The notes: generated by a model not told the origin, from the letters alone. Shown: positions 46,194-55,282, counted from the first letter of the stretch. The stretch is DNA of 64,000 nucleotides from Pseudomonas xionganensis (GCF_009763245.1 NZ_WKJZ01000001.1:1318455-1382454), one strand, 5' to 3'. Translations and numbers: made by a program.

Positions 46194-46207
46194 TTGATCC
46201 AGGTCAA
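46194..46207 (+). promoter_or_regulatory. Candidate ANR/FNR box
   Basis: TTGATCCAGGTCAA matches TTGAT-N4-ATCAA with one substitution (GTCAA half) that is common in Pseudomonas ANR sites. It is centred 62 nt before the next start codon; if at -41.5, transcription would begin about 21 nt before the gene. Confidence 0.45.
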
Positions 46208-46262
46208 GCGCTGCCTGTTTCTGCCTGGCAGGCTCAAAGTCCATCAACCGGGAGGACGCAGC

Positions 46263-46478
46263 ATGGGTGCATACGATTGGGCACGGCAGCAGCTGGAACA
46301 GAGCCTGCAGCAGGCTGAAGAGCAGGGTATCGAGCCGCTGCTGGCGTTACGCGTGCTGCTCAGCGAGGTGGTGCAGCGCAGCAAGGCGCTGCGTCCGGCG
46401 GCGGATCTGGCCGCCGAGCTGCAGTTTCTCGCCGACAATCTGGATGATGAGCGTGATTACGCCTTTATGCGGCCGTAA
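46263..46478 (+). CDS. Small helical protein, function unknown
   Basis: This 71-residue soluble protein (MGAYDWARQQLEQSLQQAEEQG ... ADLAAELQFLADNLDDERDYAFMRP) has no recognised domain. GGGAGGACGCAGC precedes ATG 46263, a convincing start; an in-frame ATG at 46134 would overlap the permease gene and lacks a site. A candidate ANR box upstream suggests low-oxygen control. Confidence 0.7.
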   Translation: MGAYDWARQQLEQSLQQAEEQGIEPLLALRVLLSEVVQRSKALRPAADLAAELQFLADNLDDERDYAFMRP

Positions 46479-46515
46479 AACACGGTGGGGCGTATGGGCG
46501 ATCCGGGCCCCTTGA

Positions 46516-46533
46516 GCGCCAGCAAGCTGGCGC
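46516..46533. terminator. REP-like hairpin between convergent genes
   Basis: GCGCCAG and CTGGCGC form a 7-bp stem with a CAAG loop, extended by GCCCC and GGGGC further out. There is no T run. It resembles Pseudomonas repeats built on GCCAGCAAGCTGGC. Confidence 0.5.
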
Positions 46534-46559
46534 CGGCAGGGGCTGCTTGGCTCAGGCGA

Positions 46560-46760
46560 CTAATGCTGGCGCGGCGGCAGTTCGCCGGAAAACACATCGT
46601 CTTCCAGCGGGTCGCCGGGAATGGCGTGCTCTTCGGACGCCCAGGCGCCCAGGTCGATCAGCTTGCAGCGCTCGCTGCAGAAGGGCCGGTTGGGGCTTTG
46701 CGGGCCCCATTCGACCGGGGCGCCGCAGGTGGGGCAGGCGACGGTGGTGGGCGCGCTCAT
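46560..46760 (-). CDS. yacG: DNA gyrase inhibitor YacG
   Basis: This 66-residue zinc protein binds and inhibits DNA gyrase. Zinc ligands C9, C12, C28 and C32 (CPTC ... CSERC) and the following [17 protein letters not shown] are characteristic. Its ATG overlaps the coaE stop by 4 nt (ATGA), so it is coupled to coaE, the usual Pseudomonas arrangement. Confidence 0.95.
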   Translation of the reverse strand: MSAPTTVACPTCGAPVEWGPQSPNRPFCSERCKLIDLGAWASEEHAIPGDPLEDDVFSGELPPRQH

Positions 46761-47365
46761 GCTTGGCCTCCTTTCAGGGTCAGATAGAAATGGTGCAGAC
46801 GCTCGACTTCGTTTTGTAGCCAGCCCAGGTCGCGGTCGTTGCTGAGTACGTCGTGGGCATGGCGCAGGCGTTCCTCGCGGCTGGCCTGGGCCTTGAGAAT
46901 GGCCTCGACCTGCTCGCTGGAACTCTGATCACGGACCATGGTGCGCTCAATCTGCAGCTGCTCGGGGGCATCCACCAGCAGCACACGCTGGGTCATGCGG
47001 TGCTGGCCGGATTCGATCAGCAAAGGCGACACCAGAATGGCGTAGGGTGATTCGGCGCGGGCCAGGTACTGGCTGATCTCCACCCCGATCAGCGGGTGCA
47101 GCAGGGCCTCCAGCCAGCGCCGTTCGGCAGGGTCGGCAAACACTCGCTGGCGCAGGGCGGTGCGGTCCAGCTGGCCATCGGCCTGCAGCACCTGTTCACC
47201 AAAGTGTTCGACTATCTTGGCCAGGGCCGGACGGCCCGGTTCCACCACCCAGCGGGCGGCATGGTCGGCATCCACCAGGTGTACGCCGCGCTCGATAAAA
47301 CACTGGGCCACGGCACTCTTGCCGCTACCGATGCCGCCCGTCAGGCCAAGAATCCAGGGTTTCAT
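46757..47365 (-). CDS. coaE: Dephospho-CoA kinase
   Basis: This 202-residue enzyme does the last step of coenzyme A synthesis. The P-loop [14 protein letters not shown] is at residues 7-20 and [14 protein letters not shown] follows. ATG 47365 ([11 protein letters not shown]) is preferred; an in-frame ATG at 47383 would add six residues and neither has a strong ribosome site. In P. aeruginosa coaE follows pilBCD, but here a PAS protein gene is upstream and pilD is not seen. Confidence 0.95.
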   Translation of the reverse strand: MKPWILGLTGGIGSGKSAVAQCFIERGVHLVDADHAARWVVEPGRPALAKIVEHFGEQVLQADGQLDRTALRQRVFADPAERRWLEALLHPLIGVEISQYLARAESPYAILVSPLLIESGQHRMTQRVLLVDAPEQLQIERTMVRDQSSSEQVEAILKAQASREERLRHAHDVLSNDRDLGWLQNEVERLHHFYLTLKGGQA

Positions 47366-47459
47366 GCAGTCAGTCGCGCTCATCAGCCAGGCAATGGGCC
47401 GATGATTCTAAACCAGTAAAACGCTGCCGGGGCGGCAGAGGGGTAAACGAGGGCGTGAT

Positions 47460-47912
47460 TCAGCCTTTGCTTAGGGCCGCGAGCTGTTTTTTATGGGTGG
47501 CCGCGGCGGTCATGTCGTAGATCACCACGCAGATATGCTCCACCTCGCCAGTGGAGCCACCCAGTGGCAGCAGGGTGACGTTCTGGTACATAAAGTCTTC
47601 CTGGCCGGTGATCGGCTGGTAGTTCTTGAAGTGCATCAGGTAGGGGCGCTGTTCCCACAGGCTGAAGGCGCGGGTGCCCAGGGCCACCACGGTGTCGACC
47701 TTGCGCCGCAGCCAGGTTTCGTCGATTTCGCTGAACAGGCTGAACAGGGTCTTGCCGTGCACTTCGTCCGGGCCCATGCCGGAGTGATTTTCCATAAAGC
47801 TGTTCCACACCTCGACCCGGTACTGGCGGTCGAGCACGATCACACCCACGTCGATGCACTGGACGATATCCAGCAGCCAGTGGACTTCCTTTATATCGAT
47901 CTGTGCAGGCAT
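47460..47912 (-). CDS. Stand-alone PAS-domain protein
   Basis: This 150-residue protein is essentially one PAS domain (residues 10-135): LDRQYRVEVWNSFMENHSGM, then HGKTLFSLFSEIDETW and a C-terminal beta part with ICVVIYDMTA. It probably senses a small ligand or redox state and passes it to a partner. It is 11 nt after a REC-CheC-like protein on the same strand, its most likely partner. Confidence 0.85.
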   Translation of the reverse strand: MPAQIDIKEVHWLLDIVQCIDVGVIVLDRQYRVEVWNSFMENHSGMGPDEVHGKTLFSLFSEIDETWLRRKVDTVVALGTRAFSLWEQRPYLMHFKNYQPITGQEDFMYQNVTLLPLGGSTGEVEHICVVIYDMTAAATHKKQLAALSKG

Positions 47913-47923
47913 GGGCGTTCCGC

Positions 47924-48925
47924 CTAGTTCATCAGGTAGTTGAGCTTGTGGGTCAGGCGCTTGATCGAGTCTTCGGTAAACAGCAGCAGCAGATCGAAGT
48001 GGATGCTGTGGGCCTCCAGGCTGTAGCTCACTTCGATGGCCAGGGTCTTTTTCCAGCGGGTCTGGTTGAGGTGAATCAGCCGCTCGATGGAGGCGTGCTG
48101 GCCGAGCAGCATGGGGTGGCCCTGGGAAAAGCGCACATCGATCTGCTCGGCGATACCGGCCAGGCAGGCCCCGGTGAGGATACTGGCCAGATCCAGGAGC
48201 ATTTCCGAGGTCTGGGTGTCGTCCTTCGGTTGCCAGCCCAGCAGCTTGGCCATATCCGCCACTTCCGAGTCATGGAACAGCAGCAGCGCCTCGCCGGCAA
48301 TGCCGTCGCCGATAAAGCCCTGGCACACCGCGCTGAGGCGTTCGCCGCGCATGGCATCGGTCAGGGTCATATGCAGTTCACTGACCTCGAAGATATTCAC
48401 CTGGGGCACCGGCAACTGCACGAACACCCCCAGCACCTTGGCCAGCAGGGCGGCCGCGCGGCCCATGGCGACGTTGGTCACCTCGCGCAGGGCGTCGCGG
48501 AAATTGACTTTCAGTTCATCCAGCAGCGCCGCCTGGGCCATGGCGCCGGGGGTGGCCCTGGGGGCGAACAGACCGAGCTCCAGCAGGGTGCTGCGCAGGA
48601 TTTCCGGGTCGGCGGGCTTCTTGATAAATGCCAGGGCACCGAGGGCCTTGACCCGGCGCACGGCCTCGTCCTGCACATCGCCGGAAACCACGATGACCTT
48701 GCAGGCCAGGCCTTCATCACGCAGCGCGGCAAGGGTTTCATAGCCATCCAGTACCGGCATGGTCAAATCCAGCAACATGATCTGGCCCAGCCCCTGGCGC
48801 AGCGCAGCCAGGGCTTCCTCGCCATTGCTGGCCTGGCTGATGGTCACCGGCCATTCCGGCGGCAGGGCACGAATCAACTGCTTGCGCGCCATATTCGAGT
48901 CGTCGCAGACCACTAGTGGAATCAC
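47924..48925 (-). CDS. Response regulator fused to a CheC-like phosphatase domain
   Basis: In this 333-residue protein the receiver domain (residues 1-120) has the acidic pocket VVCDDSN, phosphoacceptor Asp in LLDLTMPVLDG and Lys in FIKKP. The C-terminal half (140-330) resembles CheC/CheX: REVTNVAMGRAAALL carries one E-x2-N site; the second copy (LLDLASILTGA) has Asp and Ser instead, so only one site looks active. It may dephosphorylate CheY-like proteins under control of its own phosphorylation. GTG 48925 is the start. It is cotranscribed with a PAS protein. Confidence 0.86.
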   Translation of the reverse strand: MIPLVVCDDSNMARKQLIRALPPEWPVTISQASNGEEALAALRQGLGQIMLLDLTMPVLDGYETLAALRDEGLACKVIVVSGDVQDEAVRRVKALGALAFIKKPADPEILRSTLLELGLFAPRATPGAMAQAALLDELKVNFRDALREVTNVAMGRAAALLAKVLGVFVQLPVPQVNIFEVSELHMTLTDAMRGERLSAVCQGFIGDGIAGEALLLFHDSEVADMAKLLGWQPKDDTQTSEMLLDLASILTGACLAGIAEQIDVRFSQGHPMLLGQHASIERLIHLNQTRWKKTLAIEVSYSLEAHSIHFDLLLLFTEDSIKRLTHKLNYLMN

Positions 48926-49010
48926 AGCTGGGGAATACCTTTACGCGTGGAAAGACGCCGCTCTGGGGCGGTTTTTTCCAGCATAGTCGCTCGCGCGGGG
49001 CTGTGGCGGC

Positions 49011-50255
49011 TTATTCGGCCTGCTGTTTGAGCCAGCCGAGGATGCCCTGAGCAGCACGGCGGCCGCTGGCAAAGCAGGCGGTCAGCAGGTAGCCGCCGGT
49101 GGGGGCTTCCCAGTCGAGCATTTCCCCGGCGCAGAAGGTGCCGGGCAGGGCCTTGAGCATCAGGCCCGCATCCAGCTGCTCCAGGGGCACGCCGCCGGCC
49201 GTGCTGATGGCTTCATCCAGGGGGCGGGGGCGGATCAACTCGATGGGCAGTACCTTGATCGCCCTGGCCAGCTGCATGGGATCGTTGAAGGCATCCTTGT
49301 TGGCCAGCTCGCGCAGCAGCGCTGCCTTGACGCCGTCGATACCGGCCTGGCGATGCAGGTGCTTGGCCATGGACTGGGAGCCGCGCGGCTTGCCCAGGGC
49401 GGCTTGCAGTTTGTTCAGGGGCGTCTGCGGCAGCAGATCAAGCTGCACGGTGGCGCGGCCATGCCGGTTGATGGTTTCTCGGATCGCCGCTGACAGGGCG
49501 TAGACCAGGCTGCCCTCGATACCCGTGGCGGTGAGGACAAACTCGCCCAGCCGTGGCGACTCGCCGGCTAGGCACAGGCTGACATTCTTCAGCGGCGCGC
49601 CGGCGAACTTGTCCTGCAGAAAAGGGCTCCAGGCCGCTACATCGAAACCGCAGTTGCTCGCCTGCAGGGGTGCAATCGCTACACCACGGGCTTGCAGCAG
49701 CGGCACCCAGGCGCCATCGGAGCCCAGCCGCGCCCAGCTGGCGCCGCCCAGGGCCAGCAGGGTGGCAGCGGCCTTGACCGCCTGTTCGCCACTGGGGCCG
49801 CTGATGCGCAGGGCACCTTCAGCGTTCCAGCCCAGCCAGCGATGCCGGGTGTGGATGCGCACGCCCAGTTCGCGCAGGCGCTTGAGCCAGGCGCGCAGCA
49901 GCGGCGCGGCCTTCATATCGGTGGGAAACACCCGGCCCGAGGTGCCGACAAAGGTGTCGATGCCCAGGCCGTGAATCCAGGCGCGCAGGGCCTCGGCATC
50001 GAAATCCGCCAGCCACTCGGTCATCTTGTTCTGGCGCGCGCCATAGCGGGCGATAAAGGCCGGCTTGGCTTCTGAGTGGGTGATATTCATGCCGCCGACC
50101 CCAGCCAGGAGGAACTTGCGTCCCACCGAGGGCATGGCGTCGTAAAGCTCGACCCGCGCGCCGCCCCGGGCCAGCACCTCGGCCGCCATCAACCCGGCGG
50201 GGCCGCCGCCGATAATGGCAACACAGGGAGCAGGTTTGGGCGTGGTCAGGGTCAT
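49011..50255 (-). CDS. BaiN/HI0933-type FAD oxidoreductase
   Basis: This 414-residue flavoprotein has an N-terminal FAD motif IIGGGPAGLMAAEVLARGG followed by GRKFLLAGVGGMNITHSE, the hallmark of the HI0933/BaiN family (TIGR03862 subgroup). Late blocks FCAGEMLDWEAPTGGYLL are typical. The substrate is unknown. ATG 50255 begins MTLTTPKPAP. It is divergent from the aminotransferase gene. Confidence 0.9.
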   Translation of the reverse strand: MTLTTPKPAPCVAIIGGGPAGLMAAEVLARGGARVELYDAMPSVGRKFLLAGVGGMNITHSEAKPAFIARYGARQNKMTEWLADFDAEALRAWIHGLGIDTFVGTSGRVFPTDMKAAPLLRAWLKRLRELGVRIHTRHRWLGWNAEGALRISGPSGEQAVKAAATLLALGGASWARLGSDGAWVPLLQARGVAIAPLQASNCGFDVAAWSPFLQDKFAGAPLKNVSLCLAGESPRLGEFVLTATGIEGSLVYALSAAIRETINRHGRATVQLDLLPQTPLNKLQAALGKPRGSQSMAKHLHRQAGIDGVKAALLRELANKDAFNDPMQLARAIKVLPIELIRPRPLDEAISTAGGVPLEQLDAGLMLKALPGTFCAGEMLDWEAPTGGYLLTACFASGRRAAQGILGWLKQQAE

Positions 50256-50370
50256 GGCTGGATCGGCAGGCTATGGAGGCTGGGCATTCTACCCGAGCAT
50301 GCCACGGCCTTGTTATTTGCTCCGGCATAGGGCAGTTTCGGCTTGAGACCCTTATGAACTGGAGCCCTTT

Positions 50371-51504
50371 ATGTCTGACCTCTACCCCAGCATCGACCCC
50401 GACGGCCTGATCGAATATTCGGTGGTCTACACCGACCGCTCTCTCAACCATATGTCGCAGTCGTTCCAGGGCGTAATGAAGGCTATCTCCAGCACCCTGA
50501 AGCAGGTCTACAACGCTCACGCCGTGGCGGTGGTGCCCGGTAGCGGCACCTATGGCATGGAAGCGGTGGCGCGGCAGCTGGCCACTGACCAGAAGTGCCT
50601 GGTGATCCGCAATGGCTGGTTCAGCTACCGCTGGACGCAGATTTTCGAGATGGGCCGCATTCCTTCGGAAGCCATTGTGCTGAAAGCTCGGCCGGTGGCC
50701 GAAGGCAGCCAGGCGGCTTTTGCCCCGCCGCCGCTGGGTGAGGTGCTGGCCACCATCGCCGCGGAAAAGCCCCAGGTGGTCTTCGCCCCCCATGTGGAAA
50801 CTTCCTCGGGGATGATCCTGCCGGATGATTATCTGCGCGCGGTAAGTGATGCGGTGCATGCGGTGGGCGGCCTGTTTGTGCTCGACTGCATCGCCTCCGG
50901 CACCCTCTGGGTGGATATGCAGGCCTGCGGCATCGACGTGCTGATCAGCGCCCCGCAGAAGGGCTGGAGCGCCTCGCCCTGCTGCGCCCTGGTGATGCTG
51001 AGCGAAGCCGCCCAGGCGCGGGTTGAAACCACGCAAAGCAGCAGCTTTGCCTGCGACCTGAAAAAGTGGCTGCAGATCATGCAGGCCTACGAGCAGGGCG
51101 GCCACGCCTACCACGCCACCATGCCCAGCGATGCCCTGGCGCGTTTTCGCGATGCCATGTGCGAGGCCGAAGCCATCGGTTTTGCTAAGGTGCGCGAGCA
51201 ACAGCAGGAACTGGGTGAGCGGGTACGCGCGCTGCTGGCCGCTCGCGGCTTCAAGAGCGTCGCGGCCAAGGGCTTCGAAGCGCCCGGGGTAGTGGTCTGC
51301 TACACCGACGATGCACAGATCAAGAACGGCGCCAAATTCGCCGCCCAGGGCCTGCAGATCGCCGCCGGCGTACCGCTGCAGTGCGACGAGCCGGCGGATT
51401 TCCAGACCTTCCGCCTGGGCCTGTTCGGCCTGGACAAGCTGGGCAATATCGAACGCAGCGTGGCGACCCTGGAGCAGGCGCTGGATAAGGTGCTGGCGGG
51501 TTAG
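50371..51504 (+). CDS. Class V PLP aminotransferase (alanine-glyoxylate type)
   Basis: This 377-residue PLP enzyme has active-site Lys197 in SAPQKGWS. VVPGSGTYGMEAVARQL and APHVETSSGMILPDDY resemble alanine-glyoxylate / serine-pyruvate aminotransferases. It probably moves an amino group between a small amino acid and glyoxylate or pyruvate. ATG 50371 follows GGAGCCCTTT. The convergent gene downstream is ampC, 6 nt away. Confidence 0.9.
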   Translation: MSDLYPSIDPDGLIEYSVVYTDRSLNHMSQSFQGVMKAISSTLKQVYNAHAVAVVPGSGTYGMEAVARQLATDQKCLVIRNGWFSYRWTQIFEMGRIPSEAIVLKARPVAEGSQAAFAPPPLGEVLATIAAEKPQVVFAPHVETSSGMILPDDYLRAVSDAVHAVGGLFVLDCIASGTLWVDMQACGIDVLISAPQKGWSASPCCALVMLSEAAQARVETTQSSSFACDLKKWLQIMQAYEQGGHAYHATMPSDALARFRDAMCEAEAIGFAKVREQQQELGERVRALLAARGFKSVAAKGFEAPGVVVCYTDDAQIKNGAKFAAQGLQIAAGVPLQCDEPADFQTFRLGLFGLDKLGNIERSVATLEQALDKVLAG

Positions 51505-51510
51505 GGGTTA

Positions 51511-52671
51511 TTACTCCGGCGCGCTGCTGGCGCTGTCCAGCGCGCGTAACAGGGCGTAGGCCGCCTCGATTCTGGCGGCATTGGGGTAGTTCTTGTTGGC
51601 CAGCAGCACCAGGCCCAGTTGCTGGCTGGGCACAAACAGGGCATAGGCGCCAAAGCCGCCGGTGGAGCCGGTCTTGTTGAACAGGCTGTCGCCCGGCGCG
51701 AACTCGGGCGGTAGCAGGCGTTTGGCCGGTTGCGCCTCCAGAACCATGGCCGGGCTGTTGCCGGCCTGCAGGCGTTCCAGGCTGATCGGGTAGGGGTAAC
51801 GCTCCCAGCCGAGGCCCTGGGTCATCTCGCCGATACGGTAGTAACCGGTCTGGGTGATGGCGATGGCGCGCTGCAGCTCAATGCTCAGGCCTGCAGGGTT
51901 CAGGTTGGCCTGAATAAAACGCAGCATGTCCCTGGCATTGGTTTTTACCCCGTAGGCTTCGGCATCCAGCATGCCCGGGGTAACCCGTAGCGGCTGATTC
52001 TCTTTGCTGTAGCCGTAGGCATAGCGCGGCATCTGCTGATCCGGCACCTGGATATAACTGTGTTGCATGCCCAGGGCCGGGAACAGGGTGCCTTGCATCA
52101 GACTGGGGAATGGCTGACCCATGCTGCGGGCGGCGAGAAAACCAAGCAGGCCGATGCTGGGATTGGAATAGCGCCGATACGTGCCGGGGCTATGTTCGGG
52201 CTGCCACTGGCGGTAATAGGCAAGCAGGCTGGCCGGGTCGGTCACGCTGTCAGGAAACTGCAGCGGCAGCCCGCCGGCGGTGTAGGTGCCGAGATCAAGC
52301 AGGCTGGCCTGTGCCAGCGGGCTGCCTTGCAGTTCGGGCCAGTGCTGGCCGGCGCGGTCATTCAGGGTCAGCTTGCCGGTGCTCTGGGCCAGGGCGGCCA
52401 GGGTGGCGGTAAGGGGTTTGCTCAGCGAGCCGATCTCGAACAGGGTGTCGCGGGTGACCGGCTGCCGGTCGTCCAGGCGCGCCATGCCGTAGTTGAAGTA
52501 GTGCGCCTGACCGTTATGGCTGATGGCCACGGCCATACCGGGGATATCGTATTCCTTCATCACCGGACGGATGGTTTCGTCCACCAGCGACTGCAGTCTG
52601 TCTGTTGCCTGGGCTGTGGTGCAGGCGGCGAATGCGAGTGCGGCCAGCAGTGGCTTGAGTCTTCCGTGCAT
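51511..52671 (-). CDS. ampC: Class C (AmpC) beta-lactamase
   Basis: This 386-residue periplasmic serine beta-lactamase has a signal peptide (LLAALAFAACTTAQA) and all class C motifs: catalytic Ser82 in SLSK (82-85), YSN (168-170) and KTG (333-335), plus TYTAGGLPLQFPD around residues 129-141. It should hydrolyse cephalosporins. No ampR is next to it; upstream lies a histone-deacetylase-like gene on the same strand, so induction, if any, is not by the usual divergent ampR. Confidence 0.93.
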   Translation of the reverse strand: MHGRLKPLLAALAFAACTTAQATDRLQSLVDETIRPVMKEYDIPGMAVAISHNGQAHYFNYGMARLDDRQPVTRDTLFEIGSLSKPLTATLAALAQSTGKLTLNDRAGQHWPELQGSPLAQASLLDLGTYTAGGLPLQFPDSVTDPASLLAYYRQWQPEHSPGTYRRYSNPSIGLLGFLAARSMGQPFPSLMQGTLFPALGMQHSYIQVPDQQMPRYAYGYSKENQPLRVTPGMLDAEAYGVKTNARDMLRFIQANLNPAGLSIELQRAIAITQTGYYRIGEMTQGLGWERYPYPISLERLQAGNSPAMVLEAQPAKRLLPPEFAPGDSLFNKTGSTGGFGAYALFVPSQQLGLVLLANKNYPNAARIEAAYALLRALDSASSAPE

Positions 52672-52726
52672 AGGGTGAAGTTCCTGATGGGTGGGGGTGG
52701 GCGATAGGACAGCTCGCGGGCCGATT

Positions 52727-53647
52727 TTATCCCAGCCCGCGTGCCTGCCAGAGTCTGGCCGCGCTGTGATGCAGGATGCCGTGGCGTTTGGCCAGGGCCA
52801 TGCGGTCCTTGTCGTAGCCACCGCCAATCAGCCCGACTACGGGTATATCGCGGCCCAGGCAGTGGTCGAGTACGGCCTCATCGCGGGCGGCAATGCCGGC
52901 ATCGGTGAGGTTGAGGTAGCCCAGGGCGTCGTCCTGGTGCACATCCACACCGGCGTCATACAGCACGATATCCGGCTGGTACAGGGCCAGCAGGTAGTTC
53001 AGGGTATCGTCCACCACCTTGAGGTAGTCGGCATCGCCCATGCCCCTGGGCAGGGGGATATCCCAGTCGCTGGCGGCCTTGCGCGCCGGGTAGTTCTTCT
53101 CGCAGTGCAGGGACACGGTGACGGCCTGCGGGGTGTCCTGCAGCAGGCGTGCGGTGCCGTCGCCCTGGTGCACGTCACAGTCGAAGATCAGCACCCGCTG
53201 GGCCTTGCCGCTGGCCAGCAGGTACTGGCTGATCACCGCCAGGTCATTGAAGATGCAGAAGCCGGCCGGATGATCGTAGTGCGCATGGTGGGTGCCGCCG
53301 GCCAGATGGCAGGCCAGGCCGTGCTGCAGAGCCTGTTCGGCGGCCAGCAGCGAGCCGCCCACGGCGCGCACGGTGCGCCGGGCCAGGGGCTCGCTCCAGG
53401 GCAGGCCCAGGCGGCGCTGTTCCTCATGGCCCAGCTCGCCGCTGGCAAAACGCTGGATATAGGCCGGGCAGTGGGCCAGGGCCAGTACCTCGGATGGGCA
53501 CAGCTCGGGGCGCAGCAGCTCGGCGTCCGTGCACAGGCCGCTGTCCACCAGGTGATCACGCAGCAGGCGAAACTTCTCCATGGGGAAGCGATGAGTGGCC
53601 GGGAAGGGCGGGCTGTAGTCGTCGTGGTAGACCAGCGGCAGGCGCAT
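52727..53647 (-). CDS. Histone deacetylase-like amidohydrolase
   Basis: This 306-residue zinc enzyme of the HDAC/acetoin-utilization (AcuC) superfamily has the histidine pair in GGTHHAHYDHPAGFCIFND, zinc ligands in IFDCDVHQGDG and the later GVDVHQDD. It probably deacetylates a small amide or acetylated polyamine. ATG 53647 (MRLPLVYHDDYS) is the family start; the longer in-frame extension to 53770 has no motif. It is divergent from tesB. Confidence 0.9.
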   Translation of the reverse strand: MRLPLVYHDDYSPPFPATHRFPMEKFRLLRDHLVDSGLCTDAELLRPELCPSEVLALAHCPAYIQRFASGELGHEEQRRLGLPWSEPLARRTVRAVGGSLLAAEQALQHGLACHLAGGTHHAHYDHPAGFCIFNDLAVISQYLLASGKAQRVLIFDCDVHQGDGTARLLQDTPQAVTVSLHCEKNYPARKAASDWDIPLPRGMGDADYLKVVDDTLNYLLALYQPDIVLYDAGVDVHQDDALGYLNLTDAGIAARDEAVLDHCLGRDIPVVGLIGGGYDKDRMALAKRHGILHHSAARLWQARGLG

Positions 53648-53828
53648 GCTGTCAGGCTCGGGTGGTAGGGCTGGAAGTATGGCGAGGGCACCTGGCTCGC
53701 TCAAGCCCAGCGGTCTATTGGCTAAAATGCTGCCATTATTGTCCGCACCATCGTTCAGTCGGGCCGACAAAGCGCGGCAAAGCCTTTACCATCTCGCCCC
53801 CAGCCCGCGCGTTAACAGGAGAGCATGC

Positions 53829-54698
53829 ATGAGTCAGGTGTTGGATGAGTTGGTCGCCCTGCTGACCCTGGAAACCATCGAGGAAAACCTCTTTCGCGGG
53901 GTCAGCCAGGACCTGGGCTTTCGTCAGCTGTTTGGCGGCCAGGTACTCGGCCAGTGCGTTTCGGCCGCCAGCCAGACGGTGGATGCCGCGCGCCATGTGC
54001 ATTCCATGCATGGTTACTTTCTGCGCCCGGGTGACGCCAGCCTGCCCATCGTCTATCAGGTGGATCGGGTGCGCGATGGCGGCAGCTTCAGCACCCGCCG
54101 GGTGACGGCGATCCAGAAGGGCCAGCCGATCTTTACCTGCAGTGCCTCGTTCCAGTTCGACGAGGAGGGTTTCCATCACCAGAACAGCATGCCCGAGGTG
54201 CCGGGGCCGGAGGAATTGAAGTCGGAAACCGAACTGGCGCGCATGGTTGAGCAACTGATTCCCGAGCGAATGCGCGAGCGCGCCACCAGCGACAAGCCCA
54301 TCGAAATCCGCCCGGTGACCCTGATCAACCCTTTCGCGCCCAAGGCCTGCGAGCCGGTCAAGCATGTCTGGTTCCGCGCCGCCGGGGCCCTGCCGGACGA
54401 GCCGCAACTGCACAAGCTGCTGCTGGCCTACGCCAGCGACTTCAACCTGCTGACCACCTCGATGCAGCCCCACGGCGTGTCGGTGTTCCAGAAATTCATG
54501 CAGGTGGCCAGCCTCGACCATGCGCTGTGGTTCCACGCCGACCTGCGCATGGACGACTGGCTGCTGTACAGCATGGACAGCCCCTGGGCCGGCAACGCCC
54601 GCGGCTTCTCCCGCGGCAGCATCTTCAACCGTCAGGGTCAGCTGGTGGCCTCGGTGGCCCAGGAAGGCCTGACGCGCGTGCGTGAGGATTGGAAGTGA
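53829..54698 (+). CDS. tesB: Acyl-CoA thioesterase II
   Basis: This 289-residue double hot-dog thioesterase cleaves acyl-CoA to fatty acid and CoA. Blocks GQVLGQCVSAASQTVD and HSMHGYFLRPGD at the N-terminus and DHALWFHADLRMDDWLLY at the C-terminus are diagnostic. ATG 53829 (MSQVLDELVALL) is used. Its stop overlaps the HAD gene by 4 nt (GTGA), so they are coupled, as PA3942-PA3943 in recalled order. Confidence 0.96.
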   Translation: MSQVLDELVALLTLETIEENLFRGVSQDLGFRQLFGGQVLGQCVSAASQTVDAARHVHSMHGYFLRPGDASLPIVYQVDRVRDGGSFSTRRVTAIQKGQPIFTCSASFQFDEEGFHHQNSMPEVPGPEELKSETELARMVEQLIPERMRERATSDKPIEIRPVTLINPFAPKACEPVKHVWFRAAGALPDEPQLHKLLLAYASDFNLLTTSMQPHGVSVFQKFMQVASLDHALWFHADLRMDDWLLYSMDSPWAGNARGFSRGSIFNRQGQLVASVAQEGLTRVREDWK

Positions 54699-55282
54699 GC
54701 CTACGCAGCGCGAAGCACTGGGTGTTCGATATGGACGGCACCCTGACCCTGGCGGTACACGACTTCGAGGCGATCAAGCGGGCCCTGGAAATTCCTCTGG
54801 AAGACGACATCCTCGGCCATCTGGCGGCCCTGCCCGAGGCGGTGGCGGCGGCCAAGCATGCCTGGTTGCTGGAGCATGAGCGCGAGCTGGCCCTGGCCGC
54901 CGAGCCGGCACCTGGAGCGATTGAGCTGGTGCGCGAGCTGCACGGCCGCGGTTGTCGCCTCGGCATCCTCACTCGCAATGCCCATGAGTTGGCGCTCTTG
55001 ACCCTGCGCGCCATCGGCCTGGATGACTGCTTTGCCGTGGCGGATGTGATCGGCCGTGACGAAGCGCCGCCCAAGCCCGATCCCGGCGGCCTGCTGCACC
55101 TTGCCAGCACCTGGCAGGTGGTGCCGAGCGAGCTGGTGATGGTGGGCGACTACCGCTTCGACCTGGAATGCGCCCGTGCTGCCGGAGCGCGCAGCGTGCT
55201 GGTCAACCTGGAAGAAAACCCCTGGCCGGAACTGGCTGATCATTTCGCCGTGGATTGCCGCGCCTTGCACCAGCTGCTGTAG
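54695..55282 (+). CDS. HAD-family phosphatase
   Basis: In this 195-residue HAD hydrolase, motif I FDMDGTLT holds the nucleophile Asp; ILTRN is motif II, KPDP motif III and GDYRFDLECA motif IV. It is probably a small-molecule phosphatase of the phosphoglycolate/beta-phosphoglucomutase-like group. GTG 54695 overlaps the tesB stop. Its stop codon lies inside the arm of the palindromic repeat at 55279. Confidence 0.9.
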   Translation: MSLRSAKHWVFDMDGTLTLAVHDFEAIKRALEIPLEDDILGHLAALPEAVAAAKHAWLLEHERELALAAEPAPGAIELVRELHGRGCRLGILTRNAHELALLTLRAIGLDDCFAVADVIGRDEAPPKPDPGGLLHLASTWQVVPSELVMVGDYRFDLECARAAGARSVLVNLEENPWPELADHFAVDCRALHQLL

